From: Paramicrobacterium agarici
GTDB lineage: Bacteria > Actinomycetota > Actinomycetes > Actinomycetales > Microbacteriaceae
Direction: 5' to 3'
DNA: 64,000 bases
NCBI RefSeq assembly: GCF_002563955.1
Contig: NZ_PDJE01000001.1
Coordinates: 2,046,001 to 2,110,000, forward strand
Made by a program: the position numbers and the translations under genes. Of this stretch, positions 47,137 to 56,678 are shown piece by piece (the first letter of the stretch is position 1; each line of letters starts with the position of its first letter). Below the pieces are notes generated by a model. The model had not been told where the DNA came from and did not search any database. It worked only from the letters and a program-made list of their open reading frames with translations.

Positions 47137-47835
47137 ATGAAAACGGGAGCGGCGCGCGCATGGGATGCTGTCGATGCATCCGCGTCGAGCCGTGCCGATG
47201 TGCTGGCCGAGCTGAGCGGGCGCATTCGCAGCATGCAGCGGAGCACGCTGGGTGCGGGCTCCGAGGCGCCGGTCGTTCCCGTGGCCTCCGAACTGGGTGG
47301 CCTCTTTCCCCGTGGCGGTTTGAAGCCGGGCGGCGTATATGAGGTGCTGTCGCCGCTGCTGGCGACAATGCTCCTCTCGGCGGCGACACGCAGGGGGGAC
47401 TGGGTTGCCGTTGTCGGGATGCCGGACTTCTCGGCGGCTGCGGCGATGGCGGCCGGTGTTGACTTTGAGCGGCTGATCGTCGTTCCGCACCCCGGCGATC
47501 AGGGAATGCGGGTCTCGGCGGCTCTTGCCGATGTGATGTCTGTTGTCGTGCTGGGCGATGCTGCTACGGTGAGCGCTGGCGAAGCGCAGAGGCTCGAGGC
47601 GAGGCTCCGCCGCACCGGCAGCGTGATGCTTCGGCTGGGCGAATGGCCGGGGGCCGAAGATCGGCTGGCCATCAGCGAGCGGCGTTGGAGCGGTCTGCGA
47701 GCCGGGCACGGGCATCTCGCCGCGTGCCGCATCACGGCAACTGCACGGGGGCGCAGCGGGATACCGCGGCGTGTTTCCTTCACACTCTCGGAAATGTCGG
47801 ACCCGCCTGGTCTCATCGAACACAGTGACGAATGA
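47137..47835 (+). CDS. imuA': ImuA' mutasome protein
   Basis: A 232-residue RecA-like protein without a full Walker A. ELGGLFPRGGLKPGGVYEVLSPL (residues about 50-72) and ADVMSVVVLGDAATVSAGEAQRLEARLRR (split) mark the actinobacterial ImuA'/SulA-like family. It is thought to help load ImuB and DnaE2 in damage-induced mutagenesis. ATG 47137 is chosen because the earlier ATG lies inside the SOS box and the predicted transcript begins here. First gene of imuA'-imuB-dnaE2. Confidence 0.88.
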   Translation: MKTGAARAWDAVDASASSRADVLAELSGRIRSMQRSTLGAGSEAPVVPVASELGGLFPRGGLKPGGVYEVLSPLLATMLLSAATRRGDWVAVVGMPDFSAAAAMAAGVDFERLIVVPHPGDQGMRVSAALADVMSVVVLGDAATVSAGEAQRLEARLRRTGSVMLRLGEWPGAEDRLAISERRWSGLRAGHGHLAACRITATARGRSGIPRRVSFTLSEMSDPPGLIEHSDE

Positions 47836-47845
47836 GGTGAGGTTG

Positions 47846-49399
47846 ATGAAGGCATCTGCGCTTCGCACCCTTGTGCTGTGGATTCCGGGATGGTCGACAG
47901 CTGCCGCTGCCAGGGCGCGAGGGCTTGCACGCGACGCGCCACTCGCGCTGATCGTCGCGGGGGTGGTCTCTGAGTGCAATGAGGCAGCATCTGCATGGGG
48001 AGTGAAGCCGGGACAGCGCACGCGCGAGGCGCAAGCGGCGTGCCCTCACGTTGAGGTGCAGCCCTACGATTCCGACGCCGATTACCGAGCCTTTGAGAGC
48101 GTCTTCCGCTCGATCGAAGAACTCGCACCCGGCGGGCAGGTCTTGCAGCCGGGCATGTGCGCGCTGCGGCTCCGGGGGCCGGGTCGGTACTACGGCGGAG
48201 AGCACGCCGCTGCCGAGAGGCTTCTGGGGGCTGTTCATGCCGACGGGATCATCGACGTGCGAGCGGGGATCGCTGATGGCATCTTCCCCGCAGAGCTGGC
48301 CGCCCGGCGTGCCGCTTCCGGCGGCATCGTCGATATCCCCTCCGCAGAGACGGCTCGCTTCGTCGCCGCCGTTCCCATCGATGAGCTGCCTGCAGATGCT
48401 CTGGCTGGCAACGGGCCGCTCCTGCACAGACTCGGTATTCACGTTCTCGGCGATTATGCCCGTCTGGACATCACGCAGGTTCGCGATCGGTTCGGGCCGG
48501 ATGCTGTTCGCGTACACCGCTTGGCGAATGGCGACGATCCGCGCATGGTCGTGCCGACAGGAGACACCGCCGAGTACGAGGTGCACCGGCAGTTCGATGA
48601 GCCTCTTGACCGTGTCGATCAAATCGCCTTCAGCCTCCGCGCCGATGTTGATGGGCTCACGGAGCAGGTCGCTGCGGCCAAGAGCGTGGCAACGGGGATC
48701 CGCGTCGAGCTGCGCGACGAGAACGGGCGCGTCGGGGAGCGAACGTGGCTGCATCCGCGATTCTTCCGCGCTGCCGACATTCTCGACCGTGTGCGGTGGC
48801 AGACGCAGGGAGCCCAGACAGGAGCCGCAGCGTTGGCCGCGCCGGTCAGTGCTGTGCGCATCACCGTCGTTGGCCTCGACGACCGCGCGAACTACGTAGC
48901 AGGGCTCTGGGGGGACTCTGCCGATCAGCGCGTCCACAACAGCATCACGCGTGTGCAGAGCATGATCGGTCACACAGAGGTCTGCACGATTCAACCCGCT
49001 GGCGGTCGACTCCTGCGCGAACGGCAGACGCTCGTGCCCTGGGGTGAGAAGCCCAGTAGCGCGGATCGCAGTGCACAGCCATGGCCTGGGTCTCGAACAG
49101 GGCTGTCTCCCAGCCTCGTTCTTGAGAATCCTGTCGAGGCGACGGTCCTCGACATTGAGGGAAACGTCGCCTCCGTGACCGAGCGGGGTGCACTTCAGGC
49201 ACCGCTCATGGCGTTATCGGTCAACGGGGATGTCCGGATGCTCCGCGGCTGGGCCGGGCCATGGAACGTCGATGCCCGCTGGTGGGATGCCCGCACGCAC
49301 CAGCGTGTCGATCGATTCCAGGCCGTTGATGACCGTGGCGAGGCGTGGATGCTGACGATACAAGACGGCCGCTGGAGCATCGAGGCGCGTTATGACTGA
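47846..49399 (+). CDS. imuB: ImuB, Y-family polymerase-like mutasome subunit
   Basis: A 517-residue protein of the UmuC/Y-family fold. Residues about 8-160 correspond to palm and fingers, but the catalytic Asp/Glu set is not conserved (for example VLWIPGWS replaces the usual DxD start). It is therefore expected to be a non-catalytic bridge between the beta clamp and DnaE2, as known for mycobacterial ImuB. ATG 47846 follows GAGG by 8 bases; two earlier in-frame GTG codons are possible. It lies 10 bases after imuA'. Confidence 0.92.
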   Translation: MKASALRTLVLWIPGWSTAAAARARGLARDAPLALIVAGVVSECNEAASAWGVKPGQRTREAQAACPHVEVQPYDSDADYRAFESVFRSIEELAPGGQVLQPGMCALRLRGPGRYYGGEHAAAERLLGAVHADGIIDVRAGIADGIFPAELAARRAASGGIVDIPSAETARFVAAVPIDELPADALAGNGPLLHRLGIHVLGDYARLDITQVRDRFGPDAVRVHRLANGDDPRMVVPTGDTAEYEVHRQFDEPLDRVDQIAFSLRADVDGLTEQVAAAKSVATGIRVELRDENGRVGERTWLHPRFFRAADILDRVRWQTQGAQTGAAALAAPVSAVRITVVGLDDRANYVAGLWGDSADQRVHNSITRVQSMIGHTEVCTIQPAGGRLLRERQTLVPWGEKPSSADRSAQPWPGSRTGLSPSLVLENPVEATVLDIEGNVASVTERGALQAPLMALSVNGDVRMLRGWAGPWNVDARWWDARTHQRVDRFQAVDDRGEAWMLTIQDGRWSIEARYD

Positions 49400-49413
49400 G
49401 AGGGAGCGCGCTC

Positions 49414-52400
49414 ATGGGATGGCATAACCCGCCTGTTCCGTGGGCGGAGTTCGCACGTCGGCTCTCCGACGACCCCGAGATCGCTGCGGCGCAGGTCGCG
49501 GCATCTCGCGATGAGCACCGAGAGGCGGCAGACAGCCCACGTGGCGCACGGTCAGCGTCTCGTGAAGCTTCGGTTCCCTATGCAGAGCTGCACGTCCACT
49601 CTGCCTACAGCTTTCTCGACGGCGCAAGCATGCCCGAACAGCTCGTCGACGACGCCGTCGATCTGGGGTTACCGGGAATGGCGCTCACCGATCATGACGG
49701 CTTCTACGGAGCCGTGCGCTTCGCCGAGGCAGCCGCGCTGCATCCGGGATTCGCCACGGTTTTCGGATCTGAGCTCTCTCTCGAGCTCTCGGAACCGCAG
49801 AACGGAGAGGCGGATCCCGAAGGCACGCATCTGCTCGTGCTCGCACGAGGCGCCGAGGGTTATCGGCACCTGGCACGAGCGATTACCGAGGCGAATCTCA
49901 CAGACGGAGCGCAGAAGGGCAGCCCTCGCTATCGTCGTGAAAGCCTGGGAGAGCGTCTGAATGGTCAGGTGCATGTGCTGACCGGATGCCGCAAGGGCGC
50001 TGTGCGGCAAGCGCTTGAGCATGGGGGACGTTCTGCCGCCGGCCGCGAGCTGGACCGACTGACGGATCTCTTCGGAGCAGACGGCGTCACCGTCGAGCTT
50101 TCCGCCAGGGGAGAGGCGCTCGATGACGCCCGCAATGATGCCCTCGCCGCTCTGGCGGCTGAGCGCGGCTTGCCTGTTGTGGCGACAGGAAACGTGCATT
50201 TTGCGCGGCCGCACCAGTTTCGGCTTGCGCAGGCTCTCTCTGCCGTGCGTGCTCGTCGCAGTCTCGATGATCTTGACGGCTGGTTGCCCGCGTCAGGCGC
50301 TGCATTTCTGCGCAGCGGAGCTGAGATGGCCAGCCGCTTCGCCGCTTATCCTGGCGCTGTCGCACGCAGTGTCGAGCTGATGAACGAGCTTGCATTCCCA
50401 CTCCGAGCTGTGTCGCCCGGGTTGCCCAAACTTCCGGTTCCCGATGACCACACCCCCATGAGCTGGCTCCGGCATCTGGTGTGGGAAGGTGCTGCGCGCA
50501 AGTATCCCGACCTCGACCGCGCGAAGACCGAGCGCATCGAGCGCGAACTGCAGGTGATTGAGGAGAAAGACTTCCCCGGATACTTTCTGATCGTGCACGA
50601 CATCGTGCGCTTTGCACGGTCGCGAGGCATCCTGTGTCAGGGGCGGGGGTCTGCCGCGAACTCCGCAGTGTGCTTTCTCATCGATATCACGGCCGTCGAC
50701 TCGATCCGCTACGGGCTGCCATTCGAGCGCTTTCTCTCGAGCATGCGCGAAGAAGAGCCTGACATCGACGTGGATTTCGATTCCGGGCGTCGCGAAGAGG
50801 TGATCCAGTACGTCTACGAGACCTATGGCCGTTACAACGCGGCCCAGGTCTGCAATGTCATCAGCTACCGTCCCAAGGGAGCGGTGCGTGACATGGCGAA
50901 AGCTCTCGGGCACAGTCCTGGTCAACAAGACGCCTGGAGCACGCAGATTGAACGGTGGGGTGCGACCGTCAAGGCACAAGACCATGACATTCCCGAGGAC
51001 GTTCTTGCACTGTCTGACCAGGCACTCACGCTGCCTCGCCATCTCGGAATCCACTCGGGTGGAATGGTGCTCACCGATCGTCCCGTCGGTGAAGTGAGTC
51101 CGATCGAGCCTGCGCGCATGGAGGGCCGCACCGTGCTGCAGTGGGACAAGGACGACTGTGCGTGGATGGGGCTTGTCAAGTTCGATCTGCTCGGGCTCGG
51201 AATGCTCGAGGCGATTCAGTACGTCTTCGATATCGTCGCCGATGCCTGCGGGGAGCAATGGGCACTCGACACGATTCCGAAGGAAGAGCCCGCGGTTTAC
51301 GACGTGCTCTGCCGTGCCGATACCGTCGGCGTCTTTCAGGTGGAGAGCCGAGCGCAGATGGGAATGCTTCCCCGATTGCAGCCGCGAGAGTTCTACGATC
51401 TCGTCGTCGAGGTCGCGCTTGTGAGGCCCGGTCCGATTCAGGGCGGAGCGGTTCATCCCTACATCAAACGTCGCATGGAGCAGCGTGAGTGGGAACGCCG
51501 TAAAGCTGCGGGGGAGGTCACGGGCGAATTCCCCGTCAGCTATCTGCACCCGGCACTCGAACCGGTTCTCAAACGGACGCTCGGCGTTCCGCTGTTCCAA
51601 GAGCAGCTGATGCAGATGGCGATGGCGGTCGGGGAGTGTTCGGCCGAGGACGCCGATCAGCTTCGACGGGCCATGGGGTCAAAACGCGGCACAGAGCGTA
51701 TCGACACGCTGCGTGACAAGCTGTACGCGGGAATGGCGACGAACGGTCTCGTGGGAAAGAACGCGGATGCTGTCTACGCCAAGATCCAGGCGTTTGCGAA
51801 CTTCGGGTTCGCCGAGAGCCACTCGATCAGCTTTGCGCTCCTCGTCTATGCCAGCGCATGGCTCCGATTGCACTATCCCGCAGGTTTTCTCGCTGCGCTG
51901 CTGCGGGCGCAGCCGATGGGGTTCTATTCACCGCAGAGCCTCGTTGCCGATGCTCGCAGGCATGGAGTGGAAACACGCCGTCCCGACCTTCATCTCTCAA
52001 ACGTTCATCCCGCACTCGAAAAGATCGCGGGCGCAGCAAACGACGGCCGGGATGCATGCGTTCAAGCGACGCAGCCTCCCATTGGGCCGTTCGATCCGCA
52101 CGCGGACGACGCGCAATCGCAGCATCGCCGCGATGGATCCTTCGCTGTACGTTTGGGGCTTGCTGCCGTGCGCGGAGTGGGAGAGAGAACAGCGCAGCAG
52201 ATTGTCTCCGAACGTGAACGCGGCGGCTCCTTCCGGAACATGTACGACTTCGTGCGCAGGACCGGAGTGCGTACCGCCGTGCTGGAGTCTCTCGCCGATG
52301 CGGGAGCATTCGAGTGCTTTGGGCTCAGCCGACGTGAGGCTCTGTGGCAGGCAGAGCATGCTGCGCAGGAGCGCTCGGACCAGCTGGCGGGAACCACGCT

Positions 52401-52845
52401 CACTGTGCAGCCGCCGTTGTTCTCGCTGCTCACCCCGGAAGAGCAGGCGGTATCGGATATCTGGGCGACCGGGATCTCTCCCGACGGGCACCCCCTCGAG
52501 CACGTGCGTGCAGAGCTCGATACTCGCGGAGTCCTGAGCGCGGCCGCACTGCGTACGGCTGAGACAGGCAGACGTGTCCGCGTCGCGGGAGTGGTGACGC
52601 ATCGGCAGCGTCCTGCAACGGCACGCAATGTGACGTTCTTGAACCTCGAAGACGAGTCAGGGCTCGTCAACGTGGTCTGCAGCACCGGCGTCTGGAACCG
52701 ATATCGGCGCATTGCCCGCGAAAGTCCGGCGCTCATCGTCCGCGGATTGCTTGAGCGTTCTCCCGAGGGAGTGGTGAACGTGCTCGCCGATCAGTTCGAG
52801 CAGCTCAGCATTCGTGCGCAGACACGATCGAGAGACTTCCAGTAG
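49414..52845 (+). CDS. dnaE2: Error-prone DNA polymerase DnaE2
   Basis: A 1143-residue C-family polymerase for translesion synthesis. The PHP domain starts at [17 protein letters not shown] (about 56-72) after an N-terminal extension. [12 protein letters not shown] and [15 protein letters not shown] carry the active-site Asp residues near 430-455. The thumb and helix-hairpin region follows, and an OB fold covers about residue 1040-1120 ([14 protein letters not shown]). A GAGAGGGAG site precedes the ATG, 14 bases after imuB, so all three mutasome genes share the SOS promoter. Confidence 0.96.
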   Translation: MGWHNPPVPWAEFARRLSDDPEIAAAQVAASRDEHREAADSPRGARSASREASVPYAELHVHSAYSFLDGASMPEQLVDDAVDLGLPGMALTDHDGFYGAVRFAEAAALHPGFATVFGSELSLELSEPQNGEADPEGTHLLVLARGAEGYRHLARAITEANLTDGAQKGSPRYRRESLGERLNGQVHVLTGCRKGAVRQALEHGGRSAAGRELDRLTDLFGADGVTVELSARGEALDDARNDALAALAAERGLPVVATGNVHFARPHQFRLAQALSAVRARRSLDDLDGWLPASGAAFLRSGAEMASRFAAYPGAVARSVELMNELAFPLRAVSPGLPKLPVPDDHTPMSWLRHLVWEGAARKYPDLDRAKTERIERELQVIEEKDFPGYFLIVHDIVRFARSRGILCQGRGSAANSAVCFLIDITAVDSIRYGLPFERFLSSMREEEPDIDVDFDSGRREEVIQYVYETYGRYNAAQVCNVISYRPKGAVRDMAKALGHSPGQQDAWSTQIERWGATVKAQDHDIPEDVLALSDQALTLPRHLGIHSGGMVLTDRPVGEVSPIEPARMEGRTVLQWDKDDCAWMGLVKFDLLGLGMLEAIQYVFDIVADACGEQWALDTIPKEEPAVYDVLCRADTVGVFQVESRAQMGMLPRLQPREFYDLVVEVALVRPGPIQGGAVHPYIKRRMEQREWERRKAAGEVTGEFPVSYLHPALEPVLKRTLGVPLFQEQLMQMAMAVGECSAEDADQLRRAMGSKRGTERIDTLRDKLYAGMATNGLVGKNADAVYAKIQAFANFGFAESHSISFALLVYASAWLRLHYPAGFLAALLRAQPMGFYSPQSLVADARRHGVETRRPDLHLSNVHPALEKIAGAANDGRDACVQATQPPIGPFDPHADDAQSQHRRDGSFAVRLGLAAVRGVGERTAQQIVSERERGGSFRNMYDFVRRTGVRTAVLESLADAGAFECFGLSRREALWQAEHAAQERSDQLAGTTLTVQPPLFSLLTPEEQAVSDIWATGISPDGHPLEHVRAELDTRGVLSAAALRTAETGRRVRVAGVVTHRQRPATARNVTFLNLEDESGLVNVVCSTGVWNRYRRIARESPALIVRGLLERSPEGVVNVLADQFEQLSIRAQTRSRDFQ

Positions 52846-52886
52846 ACGTCATCGCCACGAAACATGCCCTCAGCTATGGTGGCACC

Positions 52887-53708
52887 ATGCGCGAAATGCA
52901 GGAACAGATCATCGCTGAGCTGGGAGCACGTCCCGATGTCGATCCGTCTCAGGAGATCGAAAGACGCGTCGGCTTCCTCGACGAATATCTGGATGCGGCC
53001 TCGGCCAAGGGCTTCGTGCTCGGCATCAGCGGCGGACAGGACTCCACGCTTGCCGGGCGCCTCTGCCAGCTGGCCGTCGAGCGCCAGCGACGGCGAGGCT
53101 CCGCGCCCGAGTTTCTCGCCGTGCGATTGCCGTACGCTGTGCAGCACGATGAAGATGACGCGGTGCTTGCTCTCGAATTCATCAATCCAGATCGCACCGT
53201 GACGATCAACATCGAGCCGGGCGTTATGGGCATCGCCAAAGAATTCGAACGCGCCACAGGTGAGCCCATTGCTGATTTCAATAAGGGCAACGTGAAGGCG
53301 CGTATGCGCATGGTTGCCCAGTACGCTCTTGCCGGGCTTGACGGAAAACTCGTCGTGGGCACCGACCATGCTGCCGAGGCTGTGACGGGTTTCTATACGA
53401 AGTTCGGTGACGGTGCCGCTGACGTCGTTCCCCTGTCGGGACTCACGAAGAGGCAGGGGGCGCAGCTGCTGAAGGAGCTTGGGGCTCCCGCACGACTCTA
53501 CGAGAAAGTGCCAACCGCCGATCTTCTCGATAACGACCCTGGTCAGTCGGATGAGGCCAACCTGGGCTTGTCGTACACCGACATCGACGACTACCTCGAG
53601 GGCAGAGACGTGCCGCGCGAGACGGCAGAGCGCATCGAAGCGACGTTCACACGCTCACGCCACAAGCGCACCACTCCGGTCGGTCCAGACGACACGTGGT
53701 GGCGATGA
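52887..53708 (+). CDS. nadE: NAD synthetase, ammonia-dependent
   Basis: A 273-residue NAD+ synthase. The PP-loop is SGGQDST at 48-54. [21 protein letters not shown] and the C-terminal [17 protein letters not shown]...[14 protein letters not shown] segments are diagnostic. No N-terminal glutaminase domain is present, so ammonia (or an external amidotransferase) is the nitrogen donor. It lies 41 bases after dnaE2; a TATGGT hexamer in the gap may give it its own promoter. Confidence 0.96.
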   Translation: MREMQEQIIAELGARPDVDPSQEIERRVGFLDEYLDAASAKGFVLGISGGQDSTLAGRLCQLAVERQRRRGSAPEFLAVRLPYAVQHDEDDAVLALEFINPDRTVTINIEPGVMGIAKEFERATGEPIADFNKGNVKARMRMVAQYALAGLDGKLVVGTDHAAEAVTGFYTKFGDGAADVVPLSGLTKRQGAQLLKELGAPARLYEKVPTADLLDNDPGQSDEANLGLSYTDIDDYLEGRDVPRETAERIEATFTRSRHKRTTPVGPDDTWWR

Positions 53709-53713
53709 CGCCG

Positions 53714-54424
53714 CTATGATGCTGACTTCTCGCCGGTCTCGTCGTCTGTGGCCGTCGACTGCTGACGCTTCTTGGCAGCTTCGAGAGCAGCGACGTCATC
53801 GATGAGCTTCTGCGTCGTGGCATCTGCCGGGGAAGTCTCCGAGTAGCGCAGTGCCGACGCAGCCGGCGTCGCCGACTCGAGACGCTGCTCGACAGACGCG
53901 TCATTGTTGGAGGCGACGCCTTCAGACTCTCCAGAGAACGCCCATCGCTCAAGATCGCTCTGAAAAACCTTTCGTGCGCGGCTGGGACGCTCTTGCCAGT
54001 CGAGCAGTCGATCGCGGAACTCGCCCACGACGGCGTCGAGTTCCGCGTCAGAACGCGACGACGCGCGCTTCATCTCCGCGAGCTGGTGCGACGCCCAGTC
54101 GGCGGCGATCGATGATCCCTTCACGGGGAGCAGGCGAATGACGGTGTCGGCCTGACCGACGGCACGGTCAGCGAGTACGCGCTCCTGAGGCGTGAGGGAG
54201 TTCCATACCGTTGCCTCGGTCGCCGCGTCGATGAGCGTGGCGATGGCGGCGGAACGCTGCTCGCGGTCACGCTGGGCGATGAGCCGCTTGATGCCGGAAC
54301 GGCCGATACCGGCGGCGATCAGTCCGGAGAGGATGATCGAAACGGCGATGACGGCAGCGATGAAGAGTGTCGGACGCGTGTCCGCTGCCGTCACCCAGGA
54401 GATGAAATCGTTCCACCAGTTCAT
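53714..54424 (-). CDS. Membrane-anchored hypothetical protein
   Basis: A 236-residue protein. One hydrophobic helix at about residues 19-41 (LFIAAVIAVSIILSGLIAAG) anchors a cytoplasmic charged helical domain (about 45-170, RVLADRAVGQADTVIRLLP) and a Ser/Ala/Glu-rich tail. No family is recognised, although small actinobacterial proteins of this shape are common. It is convergent to nadE with five bases between stops. Confidence 0.65.
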   Translation of the reverse strand: MNWWNDFISWVTAADTRPTLFIAAVIAVSIILSGLIAAGIGRSGIKRLIAQRDREQRSAAIATLIDAATEATVWNSLTPQERVLADRAVGQADTVIRLLPVKGSSIAADWASHQLAEMKRASSRSDAELDAVVGEFRDRLLDWQERPSRARKVFQSDLERWAFSGESEGVASNNDASVEQRLESATPAASALRYSETSPADATTQKLIDDVAALEAAKKRQQSTATDDETGEKSAS

Positions 54425-54491
54425 GCTCGAACGATAACCCGATCACCTGCTCCAACCCGTGAGCCATGCCGTGGCGCGAGTGAATTCTCGT

Positions 54492-54722
54492 TCATCCGAA
54501 TCGCAGGCAATCGACTGCATCGTCGAAACTCCAGAACCTCCCGATGGAGATGAAGCGCGCCGCACTGAGGCGATAGCGCTTCGCCTCAAAGCGATCGCCT
54601 TGCGGCGTCGGAATGCGTTCGATGTGCCCGTACACGAATCCGTCGGACGCGGTGACGCGCCACAGGTAGTCGTTGATGCGAACCGTCTGCGCCTGGCGAT
54701 CGCGCGTCGCAGTCTTCTGCAT
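54492..54722 (-). CDS. Small conserved hypothetical protein
   Basis: A 76-residue soluble protein with aromatic-rich strands (NDYLWRVTASDGFVYGHIER, then RFISIGRFWSFDDAVDCLR). The ATG is preceded by GGGAGGG at close spacing, which supports translation. It is followed on the same strand by the membrane-anchored protein gene 67 bases away. Function unknown. Confidence 0.65.
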   Translation of the reverse strand: MQKTATRDRQAQTVRINDYLWRVTASDGFVYGHIERIPTPQGDRFEAKRYRLSAARFISIGRFWSFDDAVDCLRFG

Positions 54723-54803
54723 GATCCCTCCCGATGTCGTGGCCGGCCCCGTTGATGATGTGGCTCAACATTAGGACCGGCCACTGACATTTAGGACGGA
54801 CCG

Positions 54804-55811
54804 TCAGCCGCGGCCCGTGCCGTCGACGGCGAACGGCTCGATCGCGGTGATCTCATCGCTGGTGAGCGGCGCGGTCTCGAGTGCGGCGATGTTCTGTTCC
54901 AGTTGCTTGACGGACGACGCGCCGATGAGCGCCGAGGTGACGCTCGGCTGACGCAAAATCCACGCCAGCGCGAGTTGCGCGAGACTCTGACCGCGATCGG
55001 CGGCGATCTCATTCAGCGCCCGGGCGCGAGTGAGGTACGTGTCGTCAATGCGGTCGGCCGACAGGAACGGGCTCGTTGCAGCGCGTGAACCCTCGGGGAT
55101 GCTGCCGCTCAGGTACCGGTCCGTGAGAAGGCCCTGCGACAGTGGTGAGAAGACAACGCATCCCGTCCCCGTTCGGTCAAGCACGGGAAACAGGCCATGC
55201 TCGACATGTCGGTTGAACATGCTGTAGGAGGGCTGGTGCAGCACGAGAGGAACTTTGTGCTCGGCGAGGGCTGCGGCCGCAGCATCCGTCTGCTCTGGCG
55301 AGTAATTGGACACCCCGACATACAGTGCCTTTCCCGCGTGCACCGCCGATGCGAGCGCGCCCATGGTCTCTTCGATGGGAGTGTCAGGGTCGGGCCTGTG
55401 CGAGTAGAAGACGTCGACGTAATCGACGCCGAGACGAGCGAGACTCTGATCGAGGGACGACAGAAGGTTCTTTCGCGAACCCCATTCGCCATATGGGCCG
55501 GGCCACATGTAGTACCCCGCCTTGCTCGAGATGATGATCTCGTCGCGATAGGCGGCGAGATCGGATGCGAGAACTCGTCCGAAGTTGGTCTCCGCGCTTC
55601 CGGCGGGCGGACCGTAATTGTTCGCGAGGTCGAAATGGGTGACGCCGAGATCGAACGCCCGGCGGATGATCGCGCGCTGTGTCTCGATCGGCCGCTCGTT
55701 TCCGAAGTTGTGCCACAGCCCGAGCGAGAGTTCTGGAAGGCGGAGGCCTGAGCGTCCGGCTCGGCGATAGCGCATGGAGTCATAGCGGGAATCATCGGCG
55801 ATGTAGGTCAT
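54804..55811 (-). CDS. Aldo/keto reductase, YghZ/Kv-beta type
   Basis: A 335-residue NADPH-dependent reductase. The catalytic tetrad is Asp61 and Tyr66 (FDLANNYGPP), Lys97 (SSKAGY) and His138 (YSHRPD). The insertion YYMWPGPYGEWGSRKNLLSSL (abridged) is typical of the AKR14 group, which reduces L-glyceraldehyde 3-phosphate and methylglyoxal. The C-terminal GASSVKQLEQNIAAL binds the NADPH phosphate. Monocistronic; divergent from ssb with about 250 bases between. Confidence 0.92.
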   Translation of the reverse strand: MTYIADDSRYDSMRYRRAGRSGLRLPELSLGLWHNFGNERPIETQRAIIRRAFDLGVTHFDLANNYGPPAGSAETNFGRVLASDLAAYRDEIIISSKAGYYMWPGPYGEWGSRKNLLSSLDQSLARLGVDYVDVFYSHRPDPDTPIEETMGALASAVHAGKALYVGVSNYSPEQTDAAAAALAEHKVPLVLHQPSYSMFNRHVEHGLFPVLDRTGTGCVVFSPLSQGLLTDRYLSGSIPEGSRAATSPFLSADRIDDTYLTRARALNEIAADRGQSLAQLALAWILRQPSVTSALIGASSVKQLEQNIAALETAPLTSDEITAIEPFAVDGTGRG

Positions 55812-55982
55812 GGCGCAATGCTAGTGAACTTACGGGAACACGCTGGAATCGACGGTGCGCCGGATCGTTCGGGAGCCGTCCGCTGACCCCTCGTCCACAG
55901 CACCGAGACGTGCCTCGCGGCTCCACAGATCATGCCAGTGCACTGTCGATGGGGGAGTTCGGGCGGGACACTCGATGAACGG

Positions 55983-56045
55983 TTCCGGAGGCGACAGATC
56001 CGGCACGAGCGTTGCCTCCGGAATCGCACCGCCCGAGCGGGCGGT
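55983..56045 (+). promoter_or_regulatory. Two stem-loops in the ssb leader
   Basis: TTCCGGAGGC (55983-55992) pairs with GCCTCCGGAA (56014-56023), extendable by three pairs to 13 bp around a 15-base loop. It is followed at once by ACCGCCCG (56028-56035) with CGGGCGGT (56038-56045), just before the ssb ribosome site. No T-run follows. A structured leader that tunes ssb translation or stability is possible. Confidence 0.55.
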
Positions 56046-56065
56046 TCACATCGAGAGGAGCAATC

Positions 56066-56605
56066 ATGGCCGATACGATCACGGTCACCGGCGTTGTTGG
56101 AACCGTACCGCAGCTCGGAGACGCTGCGGGAACGCCGGTGTGCAACTTCCGTCTCGCCTCCAGCCTGAGGCGTTACGACAAGCAATCCGGAAAATGGACG
56201 GAATACGGCACGAACTGGTACTCGGTAGGTGCCTATCGATACCTCGGAAAGAACGTGGCGGCAAGCGTGAACAAAGGCGATCGGGTTGTCGTGACGGGGA
56301 GAGTGCGTCTCCGCGAATGGTCGAATCAGACCGCTAGCGGAATGACCGTCGACATCGACGCGACATCAGTGGGGCACGACCTGACGTGGGGAACAACGAC
56401 GTATCGAAAGCACAACCAGGCCGAGGCTGACCATGCTGACGCGGACCAGGCCGAGGACGCTCGCGAGGACGGCGATGGATTCCTTCCCGACGCGTCGGAG
56501 ACTCCCGACGTTCCGGGAGCTCCGCTCGTCGAGACGGCCCCTGGCGCTTCGGCGGAGTCCTGGTCGACCGTTCCTCCCGGTCACGGGCGCGAAGAGGCGG
56601 CATGA
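56066..56605 (+). CDS. ssb: Single-stranded DNA-binding protein
   Basis: A 179-residue SSB. The OB fold covers residues 1-110 (TITVTGVVGTVPQ, NFRLASSLRRYD, NWYSVGAYRYLGKNVAASVNKGDRVVVTGRVRLREW, abridged). The acidic tail lacks the usual DDDIPF-type end and finishes GREEAA. It is therefore likely a second, paralogous SSB rather than the replication SSB that recruits partners through its tail. GAGAGGAG precedes the ATG. Transcribed alone, with hairpins on both sides. Confidence 0.85.
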   Translation: MADTITVTGVVGTVPQLGDAAGTPVCNFRLASSLRRYDKQSGKWTEYGTNWYSVGAYRYLGKNVAASVNKGDRVVVTGRVRLREWSNQTASGMTVDIDATSVGHDLTWGTTTYRKHNQAEADHADADQAEDAREDGDGFLPDASETPDVPGAPLVETAPGASAESWSTVPPGHGREEAA

Positions 56606-56634
56606 CCGACGGAGTCAACTCAGTCTCATAGAAT

Positions 56635-56665
56635 CGGTTCCGGCGGCACCGTGTCGCCGGAACCG
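56635..56665 (+). terminator. Hairpin after ssb
   Basis: CGGTTCCGGCG (56635-56645) and CGCCGGAACCG (56655-56665) form a perfect 11-bp stem with a 9-base loop, 29 bases after the ssb stop. A T-run is absent. The right arm ends at the ribosome site of the next gene, so it could also modulate that gene. Confidence 0.55.
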
Positions 56666-56678
56666 GAGACTGAGAGCA

